From positions 1-64,000 of the forward strand of contig CALVBD010000006.1 in the NCBI GenBank assembly GCA_944325635.1: 64,000 bases of DNA, in the 5' to 3' direction. Shown here one piece after another: positions 33,559-42,566 of the stretch; positions within the stretch are counted from its first letter, which is position 1, and each line of letters starts with the position of its first letter. The notes under the pieces are model-generated. The model was not told the origin of the DNA, searched no databases, and saw only the letters and a list, made by a program, of their open reading frames with translations. The translations under genes and the position numbers were made by a program. This DNA is from Candidatus Gastranaerophilales bacterium (GTDB lineage: Bacteria > Cyanobacteriota > Vampirovibrionia > Gastranaerophilales > Gastranaerophilaceae).

Positions 33559-34221
33559 TTAACTAAATAATTTTCGTCCTATTCTTAGCATTGTAGCACC
33601 TGAACGGGCTGCAACCACATAATCCTGACTCATCCCCATAGACACTTCAGGAAGTTTACAGTTAAACTTTTCCTCGAGTAATTTCTTTGTAGAAACTACA
33701 TCCTTGAAGAGTTTTTCCAACTCATTTTCTGCAGCACCGAGCGGTGCCATATTCATAAGTCCTTCAATTCTTATACCTTCAAGACTTTTTATCTCAACAA
33801 ATGCATCGATTAACTCTGTCTTATCAAAGCCGAATTTTTGAACTTCATGAGCGTTATTGAGCTGTAACAATACTTTTTGAACTTTTCCAATTTCCATAGC
33901 CGAATGTGAAATTGCCGAAGCAAGCTTTACACTATCAACGGATTGTATATAATCAAAATTCTCTACAACCTTTTTAACCTTATTGGTTTGTAAATGACCA
34001 ATAAAATGGAATTTTGAATTTTGCTTTATCTCATCAGGGAGCTGATTAATTTTTTCAATAGCCTCAACTGCTCGTGATTCTCCAAAATTTCTCAACCCGG
34101 CCTGATATGCAGCAACAATTGCATCCTGTCCAAAGTATTTAGTAACTGCAACTATATTTGGTGTATAAGGTGCGATTTCTTCCTGTATACGCGTAAGATT
34201 CTCTTTTACTGTCTCGAACAT
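33559..34221 (-). CDS. yggS: PLP homeostasis protein, YggS/PLPBP family
   Basis: 220 residues forming a single TIM-barrel alanine racemase-like domain. The PLP-binding lysine is in IVAVTKYFG near residue 28; RNFGESRAVEA, FHFIGHLQTNKVKKV and SMGMSQDYVVAARSGATMLRIGR are hallmark blocks. The protein binds pyridoxal phosphate and affects vitamin B6 and amino-acid balance without known catalysis. It commonly precedes sepF. GAGGG lies about twelve bases before the ATG. Confidence 0.96.
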   Translation of the reverse strand: MFETVKENLTRIQEEIAPYTPNIVAVTKYFGQDAIVAAYQAGLRNFGESRAVEAIEKINQLPDEIKQNSKFHFIGHLQTNKVKKVVENFDYIQSVDSVKLASAISHSAMEIGKVQKVLLQLNNAHEVQKFGFDKTELIDAFVEIKSLEGIRIEGLMNMAPLGAAENELEKLFKDVVSTKKLLEEKFNCKLPEVSMGMSQDYVVAARSGATMLRIGRKLFS

Positions 34222-34518
34222 AAATAATCTAACCCTCTACAAGAAATATCTCTTTTATGAGCATATATTAATTGTACTCTTATTCACTCATACGGACAAC
34301 TATTTTGTATTAAGTGTAAATTCATCCCCTTAATAAGCTTGAAAACCATGATAATGACATGATTTCAGGCATATTAACATAACTTAAATTTTGGTTACAA
34401 TTTGTAATACTAAATACAAAAAGCATGCCCGTTTCCCCAAGTTGTAAAAGTACGATAATATTACTCTACAATCAGGATAAACTATCCTGTTGTAAAGTAA
34501 CTCCTTCAAAAGGTGTAT
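34222..34518. other. Intergenic region upstream of yggS
   Basis: 297 bases, AT-rich. The only structure I see is CAGGATA-AAC-TATCCTG (34473-34489), near the end of the convergent-side gene at 34519; it lacks a T run on either strand, so I hesitate to call it a terminator. No RNA gene is recognised. Confidence 0.4.
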
Positions 34519-35511
34519 TTATTTACATGGAACACGGCAAATTGTATAGAAATTTTGTGAAGTTTTAAGTGTTGCACTTGTATATGTTACGACACCGTCT
34601 TCAAAAGACAGGGCAAGCGCCTCTATAGGACTAATTTCTACTTTACCCCATACAGAATACCCAGGCGCTGATGGTAAACCCAGACTCTTTGCCTTTTCTG
34701 GCTGATATACCAGGTCCCTGAATCTTAAATTGTCTGAAGAGCCGGATGTAGGACTATATGTACCGTATGCTTTATAATTTTGCTTAATACGATCCGGAAT
34801 TGTAAAAGAATTCCCGCGATAAACTACCCCTGCCAATTCAAATAAGTCATCCATAGTTGGCATTGCATTTACTGTGCCACAGGCTTTTACTGCACCTGCC
34901 CAGGCATCCTGTTGCCCTTCTGCAGGGCAGGCATTAATTCCCAAAGCCTCTTTGCTTGTATCACACTCTGCCTTATCCATAGATGAAGCCTGTTTAGGAA
35001 ACGTATAGCATTTATCTCCGACCTTTATAATATTTGCAGGAGCTGCAGCAGCCTTATCCTGCTCTGAGGTGTTTTCTTGCGATGCAGCTTGTTCAAGAGG
35101 TTTTTCAGGAACCTGCGGCTGAATAGCTTTATTCTCAGGTTCTACCTGCAAAGGTGTTATTCTTATCTGCTGCTGACGCTTAACGTCTTCCGGACTTAAT
35201 TCATCCTCCTGCGAATCCACGTTTGTATCTGTTTGTGAAGATGTTTTCTGCATTCCCCAGTCATTTAACATTTGTTGCTCGGGAGAAATTAATGTTTCTG
35301 TAGTTGAAACGGGAGACTGTGTATTTTTATTTACATCCTGGACAGGTTTTTCTGTAACTTCTTTTGATTTACTATCCTTTGGCATACTTGTAAAATTTAA
35401 CTGGTCATCATTTGAAGGTTTGGTTTGCATTCCCGGCGCCATAATTAATATAATTGCCACGATTATAAAAACCGTTACAATTGCGAGTCTACCGTAATTA
35501 TTTTGAAGCAT
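34519..35511 (-). CDS. Membrane-anchored hypothetical protein with Cys-containing C-terminal domain
   Basis: 330 residues. One N-terminal membrane helix (about 9-27, AIVTVFIIVAIILIMAPGM) is followed by a long disordered, Gln/Pro/Ser/Glu-rich region (30-165) and a globular C-terminal domain with six cysteines (DKCYTF, AECDTS, NACPAEG, KACGTV, YTICRVPCK). MPTMDDLFELAGV and YSVWGKVE suggest a beta-rich extracytoplasmic fold, perhaps disulfide-bonded. AGGAGGAC lies before the ATG. No family is assigned. It stands alone, transcribed toward the yggS region. A surface or periplasmic role is likely from topology. Confidence 0.72.
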   Translation of the reverse strand: MLQNNYGRLAIVTVFIIVAIILIMAPGMQTKPSNDDQLNFTSMPKDSKSKEVTEKPVQDVNKNTQSPVSTTETLISPEQQMLNDWGMQKTSSQTDTNVDSQEDELSPEDVKRQQQIRITPLQVEPENKAIQPQVPEKPLEQAASQENTSEQDKAAAAPANIIKVGDKCYTFPKQASSMDKAECDTSKEALGINACPAEGQQDAWAGAVKACGTVNAMPTMDDLFELAGVVYRGNSFTIPDRIKQNYKAYGTYSPTSGSSDNLRFRDLVYQPEKAKSLGLPSAPGYSVWGKVEISPIEALALSFEDGVVTYTSATLKTSQNFYTICRVPCK

Positions 35512-35561
35512 AACGTCCTCCTATATTGTTTGCTTTATAATAACATTTTTTTTAATAAAAA

Positions 35562-35595
35562 AAAAGACCTCTTTATTTTTGATTATCAAGAGGCC
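35562..35595 (-). terminator. Possible minus-strand terminator upstream of the 330-residue gene
   Basis: On the minus strand GGCCTCTT and AAGAGGTC are separated by about 14 bases and followed by a run of nine T. It would stop minus-strand reading from beyond ykgJ, for example antisense read-through from proA. Confidence 0.45.
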
Positions 35596-35701
35596 AAGGT
35601 TGGTTATTTTGGTTATGTTATAGTATTGTTATGGTATTTATAATTCGGTAGTGTTTCGTACTTATAAATACCCCTGAAAAAAATCTTTTGCGGGTAGGGA
35701 A

Positions 35702-36148
35702 ATGAAAAATTTACAAATCGTTACAAAGATAGAAAATTTTATTCTGCCAATCAGAAAATTTATCCTTTCAAAAATTCTGAGGCGGAAATACTACCGCACA
35801 GGCAAATGCAAAGCCTGCGGAAAATGCTGTACAAAAATTTATGTAAAACACTACAAACACGTCATTCAGGATGAAAAAGAGTTTGAAAAACTAAAATACC
35901 TGCACAGATTTTATACTTATTTAAAAGTTATAGATAAAGACGAAACAGGGCTTGTGTTTGAGTGCATGAATTTAGACCCCGTAACGCATAAGTGTAAAAT
36001 CCACAAAACCCGCCCGGGAATTTGCAGAAGATACCCGCAGGAGGAACTTTTCTCTATGGGCGGCGCCTTATCTGACGACTGCGGATATCAGATGAAGCCT
36101 ATTGTTTCATTTGAAGAAGTCCTGCATAAAGAAATGAAAAAGCATTAA
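35702..36148 (+). CDS. YkgJ-type cysteine-cluster protein
   Basis: 148 residues with the Fe/S or zinc-binding cysteine pattern of this family: CKACGKCCTK (residues ~37-46), then FECMNLDP, HKCKIHKTRPGICRRYP and DDCGYQ. The family is widespread and of unknown activity; cluster binding is inferred from the pattern. AGGG is close before the ATG, with GCGGGTAGGG. It is convergent with proA, with two bases between stops. No membrane segment beyond a basic amphipathic N-terminus. Confidence 0.88.
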   Translation: MKNLQIVTKIENFILPIRKFILSKILRRKYYRTGKCKACGKCCTKIYVKHYKHVIQDEKEFEKLKYLHRFYTYLKVIDKDETGLVFECMNLDPVTHKCKIHKTRPGICRRYPQEELFSMGGALSDDCGYQMKPIVSFEEVLHKEMKKH

Positions 36149-36149
36149 C

Positions 36150-37403
36150 CTATAGCGGCAAATCTCTGTGGTGGAAAGTTTTTTCGCCTGATGCGTAATC
36201 CGCGACAATGTGTCCGTTTCCGATGAGTTTGTATTTGTAAATAGTTAAGCCTTCAAGCCCGACTGGTCCTCTGGCGTGGGTTTTGTTTGTGGAAATCCCC
36301 ACTTCCGCGCCGAAGCCGTAGCGAAAACCGTCTGCAAAACGGGTTGATGTATTAAAATATACCCCTGCAGAATCCACTTTATTCATAAATTTTTCTGCAT
36401 TTTCAATATTTTTCGTAATAATACTTTCCGTATGTCCTGAGCCAAAGGTATTTATATGTTCTATTGCCTCATCGACATTACGGACAGTTTTTACAGAAAG
36501 AATTTTATCACCGTACTCGTGCGACCAGCTTTCCGGGTTGAATTCCAGTTTAATTTCTGCAAGCTGCAGGGCAGCAAGCAATTTATCCTTTTCTGTAAAA
36601 TTTTCATGGATTAGAAGGGTTTCCACGGAATTACAGGCGCTCGGATATTGAGTTTTGGCGTCAACTATAACTTTTTCTGCCATCTCCAAATCCGCACTTT
36701 CATCGACAAAGATATGGCAAATTCCGTCGGCATGCCCGAGAACAGGAATTTTCGTATTTTCTTTAATAAATTTTACAAGACTGTTGCCGCCGCGCGGGAT
36801 AATCAGATTAATATATTTGTCGCATTTTAACATTTCCGCAACGTCGTCACGTGAAAAAACTTGATTTAATACATTTTTCGGAAAACCGTCCACTTTTTCA
36901 AGCGCGGAATTTATTATTCCGAGAATTGTACGGTTTGTGTTTTTAGATTCTTTTCCGCCTTTCAGAATAACAGCGTTGGAGGATTTAATTGCAAGCGACG
37001 AAATCTGTGAAATAACATCCGGACGCGCCTCAAAGATTATCCCCAAAACCCCTATCGGACAGGAAACCTTATATAATGTCAGCCCTTCATCCAGTTCTCT
37101 TACAAGAAGTTTTTTATTCACAGGATCGTCTAATTTTGCGATATCGCGTATTCCCTGAATCATATCGCGCATTTTATTTTCGTCGAGTTTAAGACGGTTA
37201 AAAGTGGATTTATTAATTTCGCCGGACTGCACAAGGGTTTCTGCGGCTGCCAAATCCTCTTTATTTGCCGCAAAAATTTCATCTTTACTCGCCTCAATTG
37301 CATCTGCGACTTTTAAAAGTGCTTTATTTTTAATATCAGCCGGCAAATCTGCAATTTCCAGAGAAGCTTTTTTGGCAGCTTTTGCAATTTCAATAAAATC
37401 CAT
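36150..37403 (-). CDS. proA: Gamma-glutamyl phosphate reductase
   Basis: 417 residues. VSCPIGVLGIIFEARPDV and IKSSNAVILKGGKES are typical; the catalytic cysteine is in QYPSACNSVETL, and the C-terminus has HARGPVGLEGLT. ProA reduces gamma-glutamyl phosphate to glutamate semialdehyde, the second step to proline. AGAGGTAAT gives the ribosome binding site. It follows proB after 62 bases on the same strand, so the order is proB then proA. proC is not in view. Confidence 0.97.
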   Translation of the reverse strand: MDFIEIAKAAKKASLEIADLPADIKNKALLKVADAIEASKDEIFAANKEDLAAAETLVQSGEINKSTFNRLKLDENKMRDMIQGIRDIAKLDDPVNKKLLVRELDEGLTLYKVSCPIGVLGIIFEARPDVISQISSLAIKSSNAVILKGGKESKNTNRTILGIINSALEKVDGFPKNVLNQVFSRDDVAEMLKCDKYINLIIPRGGNSLVKFIKENTKIPVLGHADGICHIFVDESADLEMAEKVIVDAKTQYPSACNSVETLLIHENFTEKDKLLAALQLAEIKLEFNPESWSHEYGDKILSVKTVRNVDEAIEHINTFGSGHTESIITKNIENAEKFMNKVDSAGVYFNTSTRFADGFRYGFGAEVGISTNKTHARGPVGLEGLTIYKYKLIGNGHIVADYASGEKTFHHRDLPL

Positions 37404-37465
37404 AATTACCTCTTTTCAAAATTTCCGCAGTTACACAGGTAGCGTACCAAGGCGGAGCCTGCGCA

Positions 37466-38608
37466 TTATAAAATTGTTATATTGTCACGGGTTATAATCG
37501 CGTCGTAATTCTTAAAATTTAAAATTTTCATAATATCGTCGGAATGGTTGCCCATAACACGTTTACACGAAACCGAATCATAATTCACAATACCGCGTGC
37601 AAATTCGTTTCCTTCTTCATCAAGGATAGATACAACATCGCCCTTATCAAAGGTATTAATAACACTTGTAACACCGATTGGAAGAAGGCTCTTTCTTTTT
37701 TCGCAAAGAGCTTTTTTGGCGCCGTTGTTGACGACGATTTTTCCAATAATATTTGTGGCATAGCCAATCCAACGTTTTTTATCCGAAAGTCCCTCGTTTT
37801 GCGGGAGGAACATTGTACCGTAATCTTCGCCGGCAAAAATCTTTTTAATAATATAAGGAACAGTACCGTTTGCAATCAGAACTTTCCCGCCGAAACGTGT
37901 CACCATACGCGCAGCTTCCAGTTTTGTTCTCATGCCGCCTCTGCCGCCTTCCGATGCATCAGTTCCCATTGCACATATTTCATCCGTAACCTCATCGACT
38001 TCTCTTATTATTTTGGCATTCGGATTGGTTTTTGGATTTTCATTATACAAGCCGTCGACATCAGAAAGTATAACAAGTAAATCTGCATCAAGTTCGCTTG
38101 CTACAAGTGCAGAAAGTTTATCGTTATCCGAAAAACAAACCTGCATATTTTCGTAACGCGGGATTATATCAACGTTTGAAACCGTGTCATTCTGGTTAAT
38201 AACAGGAACAGTACCGAGTTCGAGGAGTTTATTCAGGGTTGTGCGGAGGCTTAAATATCTTGTCCTTATAGAAAAGTCGTCTTCCGTTAGAAGAATTTGA
38301 GCCGCAACAAGCCCGTAGGAATCAAAACCGTTTTCATAAATCGACATCAGTTTACTCTGCCCGATAGCGGCACACGCCTGTTTTAGAGCGGTACCTTTAG
38401 AGCCTTCAAGCCCGAGACGCTTCCTGCCAAGCCCCACGGCACCTGAAGTTACGATAATAACCTCTTTCCCTGCTTTTACGAGTGCTGCTATGTTTTCAAT
38501 AAATGAAAACACTCTCGGCAAGGAAACAGAGCCGTCTTCTCCTCTTAGAATATTAGTGCCGAATTTAAATACAATACGCTTTGCGTTAATAAAATCTTGT
38601 CTATCCAT
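37466..38608 (-). CDS. proB: Glutamate 5-kinase
   Basis: 380 residues from the ATG at 38608; a TTG at 38626 has less support. The amino-acid kinase domain has VFKFGTNILRG, VTSGAVGLGRKRLG, INQNDTVSN and GRGGMRTKLEAA; a PUA domain occupies about 285-370. ProB phosphorylates glutamate in proline synthesis and is usually inhibited by proline. TATAAT lies exactly six bases before the ATG with no ribosome binding site, pointing to a leaderless mRNA. The MntA gene ends 23 bases upstream, so proB has its own promoter in that short gap. Confidence 0.96.
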   Translation of the reverse strand: MDRQDFINAKRIVFKFGTNILRGEDGSVSLPRVFSFIENIAALVKAGKEVIIVTSGAVGLGRKRLGLEGSKGTALKQACAAIGQSKLMSIYENGFDSYGLVAAQILLTEDDFSIRTRYLSLRTTLNKLLELGTVPVINQNDTVSNVDIIPRYENMQVCFSDNDKLSALVASELDADLLVILSDVDGLYNENPKTNPNAKIIREVDEVTDEICAMGTDASEGGRGGMRTKLEAARMVTRFGGKVLIANGTVPYIIKKIFAGEDYGTMFLPQNEGLSDKKRWIGYATNIIGKIVVNNGAKKALCEKRKSLLPIGVTSVINTFDKGDVVSILDEEGNEFARGIVNYDSVSCKRVMGNHSDDIMKILNFKNYDAIITRDNITIL

Positions 38609-38631
38609 AATTCTATTATATATCAAAAATT

Positions 38632-38916
38632 CTAATTCAATTTAACTAAATCTTTCTTAATCAAATCATAAAAATTTTTATCAATAGAGTTGTAATCCGT
38701 AAAATTCAGAACATACGGCAATCTGCTTTCGTCAAATTTAAACTTCAATTCAGATTTAAACTTTTGAAAATCCTCACATTTTACAAGGATATCTAAATCT
38801 GAAAGAGGTGAGAAACCTCCTGTTACACGCGAGCCATAGGCAAAAAATTCTCCGGTATAATCCTTCAGGATATTTTTAATAATAGAAATTTCTTCTTCAG
38901 TAATGCCCGCTATCAT
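38632..38916 (-). CDS. mntA: MntA-type nucleotidyltransferase antitoxin
   Basis: 94 residues, a minimal MNT nucleotidyltransferase. Gly28-Ser29 followed by Asp40-x-Asp42 (FAYGSRVTGGFSPLSDLDIL) keeps the full GSx10DxD site. In HepT-MntA systems this enzyme adds AMP to a tyrosine of the HEPN toxin and so inactivates it. It overlaps the end of the HEPN gene by four bases (ATGA), as usual for these pairs. Unlike the protein at 540, the active-site residues are intact. Confidence 0.92.
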   Translation of the reverse strand: MIAGITEEEISIIKNILKDYTGEFFAYGSRVTGGFSPLSDLDILVKCEDFQKFKSELKFKFDESRLPYVLNFTDYNSIDKNFYDLIKKDLVKLN

Positions 38917-39317
38917 TCTTTTATCTCATCAAATTTTTCTGATAAAAAATCCGCATCTTTTATAAATTCAGGAATTATTTCAACCAATTTTCTTGATTTT
39001 TCAAGATTATATTCATGAGCGGTATTATTACGTTTTTCATAGTATCCGCGCCAGTTTTCCCAATCCTGAATAAACCCGTAGCCCTGCATAAATCTGAAAA
39101 CATTATTAACAGTAAGCTCTTCTTCAAATTTACCGTAAACCTTTTTGAGAACTTTTTTCATCAATTTGCGAGCAATCTCAAGAGTATATTCAAATCTTTT
39201 TATGCAGGAATCCTCCAGCATATCAGCAAGGTCAGTATCCTTATTTTTATTAAGAATTTCCATACCTGCTTTCAAAGTTTTCAGCGCAGATTTAAAGTTT
39301 GAAAAATCAATACTCAT
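38913..39317 (-). CDS. hepT: HepT-type HEPN toxin
   Basis: 134 residues, all-helical, of the HI0074/nucleotidyltransferase-substrate-binding type. The motif Arg96-x4-His101-x-Tyr103 (KRNNTAHEYN) matches RX4HXY: Arg and His form the HEPN RNase site and the Tyr is the position AMPylated by MntA in studied systems. The product is probably an RNase toxin kept silent by its partner. TATCAT lies six bases before the ATG with no ribosome binding site, and a perfect inverted repeat overlaps that -10, suggesting autoregulation by the complex. Confidence 0.9.
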   Translation of the reverse strand: MSIDFSNFKSALKTLKAGMEILNKNKDTDLADMLEDSCIKRFEYTLEIARKLMKKVLKKVYGKFEEELTVNNVFRFMQGYGFIQDWENWRGYYEKRNNTAHEYNLEKSRKLVEIIPEFIKDADFLSEKFDEIKE

Positions 39318-39323
39318 AAAAAA

Positions 39324-39346
39324 ATGATACCATATTTTTATGGTAT
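39324..39346 (-). promoter_or_regulatory. hepT-mntA promoter and overlapping operator
   Basis: ATACCATA (39327-39334) and TATGGTAT (39339-39346) form a perfect inverted repeat. On the minus strand the -10 TATCAT (39329-39324) with an upstream TG (extended -10) overlaps its inner half. Six bases separate the -10 from the ATG. Confidence 0.6.
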
Positions 39347-39434
39347 TTGCAATTTTTTAGGGAAGAGTAATGGATAAAAAGCAAAGGCAGGTAATTACTA
39401 CGGAATAACTCAATACTCATCCCGGTTCATATCT

Positions 39435-39496
39435 TATTCACCCCTCACCCGGGACTCCGTCCCACCCTCTCCCTCAAGGGGCGAGGGGAGTCGCAT
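39435..39496. repeat. GC-rich intergenic repeat
   Basis: CACCCCTCACCCGGGACTCC ... CCTCTCCCTC-AAGGGGCGAGGGGAG forms an imperfect hairpin and is much richer in GC than its surroundings. Related wording (CCCCTCACCCC ... CTCTCCC ... GGGAGAGGG) occurs at 42371 and 46738. Such elements are scattered in many bacterial genomes. Confidence 0.55.
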
Positions 39497-39522
39497 TTCC
39501 ACCAAAGAGAGCAAAGTTTAAA

Positions 39523-42081
39523 TTATTCCACCTGATTGTTGTCTAAAAGACTTGTCTGGGAAACGTTCTGTTCAGCCTCTGCTGCGTCAACAGCCGCATT
39601 GTCTTTTATAATCGTTTCGTCGTTATCAGGGTTTACGATTTTGTTAACCGATACAACAACATCGTTATCAACAAGGTTCTGAGCGCGAACACCGGTTGCC
39701 GGTCTGCCCTGACAGCTTATCGAGCCTGCGTTCAGCCTTGAAACAACTCCGTTTGCCGTAACCATCATTATATCGTCAGAATCTTTTACGATAGTCAGTG
39801 CAACAAGTCTTGATGTATTTGATTTGAATTTTGTTGCGATTAATCCGATGCCGCCTCTGTTCTGGGTTCTGAATTCGGAAAGCTTTGTACGTTTGCCGAA
39901 ACCGTCAGACGTTACAACAAGCAAATCAGCGTCATAGTCGCGCGGAACAATGTCGCATCCGATAATTTCATCGCCTGTTCGAAGTTTCATTGAAGTAACC
40001 CCTCTTGCGCTTCTGCCCAGAGGTCTTAAATCTTCAATCGGGAATCTTATTGCCATACCGCAGGAGGTTCCGATGATAATTTCATCGCGTCCTGTTGCAA
40101 GTTTAACCCATTTGAGTTCATCCCCTTCTTCCAGACCGATTGCGATAATACCGTTGCGGCGAATGTTTACAAAGTTATCAAGTTCAATACGTTTGATGTA
40201 GCCTTTTTTCGTCAGCATAATAAGGTTTAATTCATGCGAGAAATTGCTTACAGGTACAACGGCCGTAATCATTTCATCCTGATCTATAGGCAGAACATTA
40301 ATGATAGGTAAACCCTTAGCCTGACGACCGCCTTCAGGGAAGTCATATACATTCAGACTGTAAACAGTTCCCTTGGATGAGAAGAACAACACCTTATCGT
40401 GCATCATTGCTGTGAAGAAGTGCTGAATATCGTCATCTTCCTTGGTCTTAATGCCTGATTTACCGCGTGTCGCACGGTTCTGGCGTTCAAATGTATCAAG
40501 AGAAATACGTTTCAAATATCCTTGATGAGTGATAAATACAGCCATCGGAGTGTTAGGGGTTAAGTCCTCAATCGTCACTTCGCCCTGTTCCGGAAGAATT
40601 TGAGTTTTTCTGTCGTCACCGTATTTTTCTTTATCTTCTAACAATTCAGTTTTAATAATATCAAGAATTTTCTGGCGGCTTGAGAGAATTTCTTCGTATT
40701 CCGCAATTTTCTTCAAGAGTTCATCATATTCAGCCTTAACTTTATCCTGCTCCAATCCTGTCAATCTTCTCAATTGCATTTCAAGGATTGCGTTAGCCTG
40801 ATCAGCGTCAAGTCCGAACCTCGACATCAAGCCTTCTCTTGCTTCATCGGTTGTTTTGGATTTTTTGATAAGTTCAATAACTTCATCAATTGAACCGAGT
40901 GCAATGATTAAACCTGCCAAAATATGCGCGCGTACTTTAGCTTTTTTGAGGAAGAAGATTGTTCTTCTTGTGACGATTTCAACCCTGTGTTCAACAAATT
41001 CCGAAAGAACTTCGTACAAATTCATTAATCTAGGCTGTTTACCGCAGAGTGCAAGCATGTTTACGCCGAAAGTTGTTGCAAGCTGGGTGTATTTAAATAA
41101 GTTATTTTTAACAACATCAGGTTTTGCGTCACGTTTAAGTTCAATAACAATTCGCATACCTTCGCGGTCGGATTCGTCGCGGATGTCGGAAATTCCTGTA
41201 ATTCTCTGATCTTTAACAAGTTCTGCAATTTTTTCAATAAGCATGGACTTATTAACCTGATAAGGGATTTCGGTTACGACAATTGCCGTGCGCGCCTGAC
41301 GCCCGCCGCCGCCTGCAATTTCTTCAAACCCTGCAACCGCCTGCATTTTTATCGAACCGCGGCCGGTTTCATATGCCTGCTTAATATCATTCAGTCCGAT
41401 AATTGTAGCCGCAGTCGGGAAGTCAGGTCCTTTTATATATTCCATTAACTCAGAAACCGTAATATTCGGATTATCAATGAGTGCAATTGTGCCATCAACG
41501 ACTTCCGCAAGGTTATGCGGCGGAATGTTGGTCGCCATGCCGACAGCAATACCGGAACATCCGTTCAACAAAAGCATCGGCAGTCTTACCGGAAGAACCG
41601 ACGGCTCCTGCAGTGAGCCGTCAAAGTTCGGCTCAAATTCGACTGTTTCGCAGTCAATATCAGCAAGCATTGAGGTGGTAATCTTGTGCATACGGGCTTC
41701 CGTATAACGCATAGCAGCCGCGCCGTCGCCATCGACCGAACCGAAGTTTCCATGCCCATCAACAACAAGGTATCTGGTGTTAAAATCCTGAGCGAGACGA
41801 ACCAGCGCTTCATAAACGGAACTGTCACCGTGCGGGTGGTATTTACCCAGAACTTCACCAACGATACGGGCACATTTTTTGAACGGTTTATCCGGTGTCA
41901 TTCCGAGTTCGTTCATTGCGTAAAGAATACGTCTGTGAACAGGTTTCAACCCGTCGCGAACATCCGGAAGCGCACGCCCTACGATTACTGACATCGCGTA
42001 ATCAATGTAGCAGCGCTTCATTTCTTCTCTAATATTAACCGGAACAATCTTTCCGTCCTCAAAAATATTTTGCTGGCTCAA
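39523..42081 (-). CDS. gyrA: DNA gyrase subunit A
   Basis: 852 residues from TTG at 42081, which follows AAGGAG by six bases; the TTG at 42102 would place that ribosome binding site inside the gene. [24 protein letters not shown] opens the breakage-reunion domain (split here over two motifs), [10 protein letters not shown] contains the catalytic tyrosine, and residues ~505-815 form the six-bladed DNA-wrapping domain. The quinolone-pocket sequence [12 protein letters not shown] keeps Ser and an acidic residue, so no classical resistance change is visible. GyrA with GyrB introduces negative supercoils. gyrB is not in the window. Confidence 0.98.
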   Translation of the reverse strand: MSQQNIFEDGKIVPVNIREEMKRCYIDYAMSVIVGRALPDVRDGLKPVHRRILYAMNELGMTPDKPFKKCARIVGEVLGKYHPHGDSSVYEALVRLAQDFNTRYLVVDGHGNFGSVDGDGAAAMRYTEARMHKITTSMLADIDCETVEFEPNFDGSLQEPSVLPVRLPMLLLNGCSGIAVGMATNIPPHNLAEVVDGTIALIDNPNITVSELMEYIKGPDFPTAATIIGLNDIKQAYETGRGSIKMQAVAGFEEIAGGGGRQARTAIVVTEIPYQVNKSMLIEKIAELVKDQRITGISDIRDESDREGMRIVIELKRDAKPDVVKNNLFKYTQLATTFGVNMLALCGKQPRLMNLYEVLSEFVEHRVEIVTRRTIFFLKKAKVRAHILAGLIIALGSIDEVIELIKKSKTTDEAREGLMSRFGLDADQANAILEMQLRRLTGLEQDKVKAEYDELLKKIAEYEEILSSRQKILDIIKTELLEDKEKYGDDRKTQILPEQGEVTIEDLTPNTPMAVFITHQGYLKRISLDTFERQNRATRGKSGIKTKEDDDIQHFFTAMMHDKVLFFSSKGTVYSLNVYDFPEGGRQAKGLPIINVLPIDQDEMITAVVPVSNFSHELNLIMLTKKGYIKRIELDNFVNIRRNGIIAIGLEEGDELKWVKLATGRDEIIIGTSCGMAIRFPIEDLRPLGRSARGVTSMKLRTGDEIIGCDIVPRDYDADLLVVTSDGFGKRTKLSEFRTQNRGGIGLIATKFKSNTSRLVALTIVKDSDDIMMVTANGVVSRLNAGSISCQGRPATGVRAQNLVDNDVVVSVNKIVNPDNDETIIKDNAAVDAAEAEQNVSQTSLLDNNQVE

Positions 42082-42193
42082 AATCTTCTCCTTATTATCC
42101 AAGTCATTCTATATCAATAGTGTAGCATAAAAACAAGAAAATTGGTATTTTTAAATTTTGTTAAGAGGAGATGAGTGAAATGTGAAGGGTAAA

Positions 42194-42341
42194 GTCGGTT
42201 GGGCATACCTGCCCAACTATAATCCTCACGCTTCACTCATCACACTTCACACTTCTAAAAGCTGGATTCTTTCGGGCTTCGCCCTCAGAATGACGTAACA
42301 TTTTTCATAGTGCCTTAGTTGGGCAGGTATGCCCAACCGAC
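42194..42341. repeat. Non-coding element bounded by perfect 26-bp inverted repeats
   Basis: Arms at 42194-42219 and 42316-42341 are exact reverse complements; each arm is itself a hairpin (TTGGGCA-TACC-TGCCCAA). Between them lies about 96 bp with no open frame, including TTTCGGGCTTCGCCCTCAGAATGACG. The arrangement is like a miniature inverted-repeat element, but I see no target-site duplication with certainty. A related single hairpin (AGTTGGGCTGGAAAGCCCAAC) lies at 46709. Confidence 0.7.
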
Positions 42342-42370
42342 AAATTCCTTAGTACTTAATATCTTTTAAC

Positions 42371-42410
42371 TGCCCCCTCACCCCAACCCCTCTCCCTTAG
42401 GGAGAGGGAA
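42371..42410. repeat. GC-rich hairpin repeat
   Basis: GCCCCCTCACCCCAACCCC-TCTCCC-TTAG-GGGAGAGGG forms a hairpin and resembles 39435-39496 and 46738-46770. It lies in the 464-bp gap between gyrA and rfbC; apart from this and the inverted-repeat element the gap has only the rfbC promoter region (TATAAT at 42535). Confidence 0.6.
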
Positions 42411-42566
42411 GTAAAATTCCAGCCCTTCGTCTTTTCAGTTAAAAATTCCTTTTACCATTTCAACATCTTATGCTGAACCTTTCACTCCTCACTCTTCACT
42501 TATAAAAAATCTGACATATTATCTATTTTATGATATAATAGTTGTCAGAAGAATTAAGGAGCCTGT

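Noticed and set aside
38913-39317. Abortive-infection gene unrelated to toxin-antitoxin
   Set aside because: The RX4HXY motif and overlapping intact MNT partner make HepT-MntA the simpler reading.
42081-42102. Earlier TTG start for gyrA
   Set aside because: The ribosome binding site AAGGAG lies inside that extension and fits the TTG at 42081.
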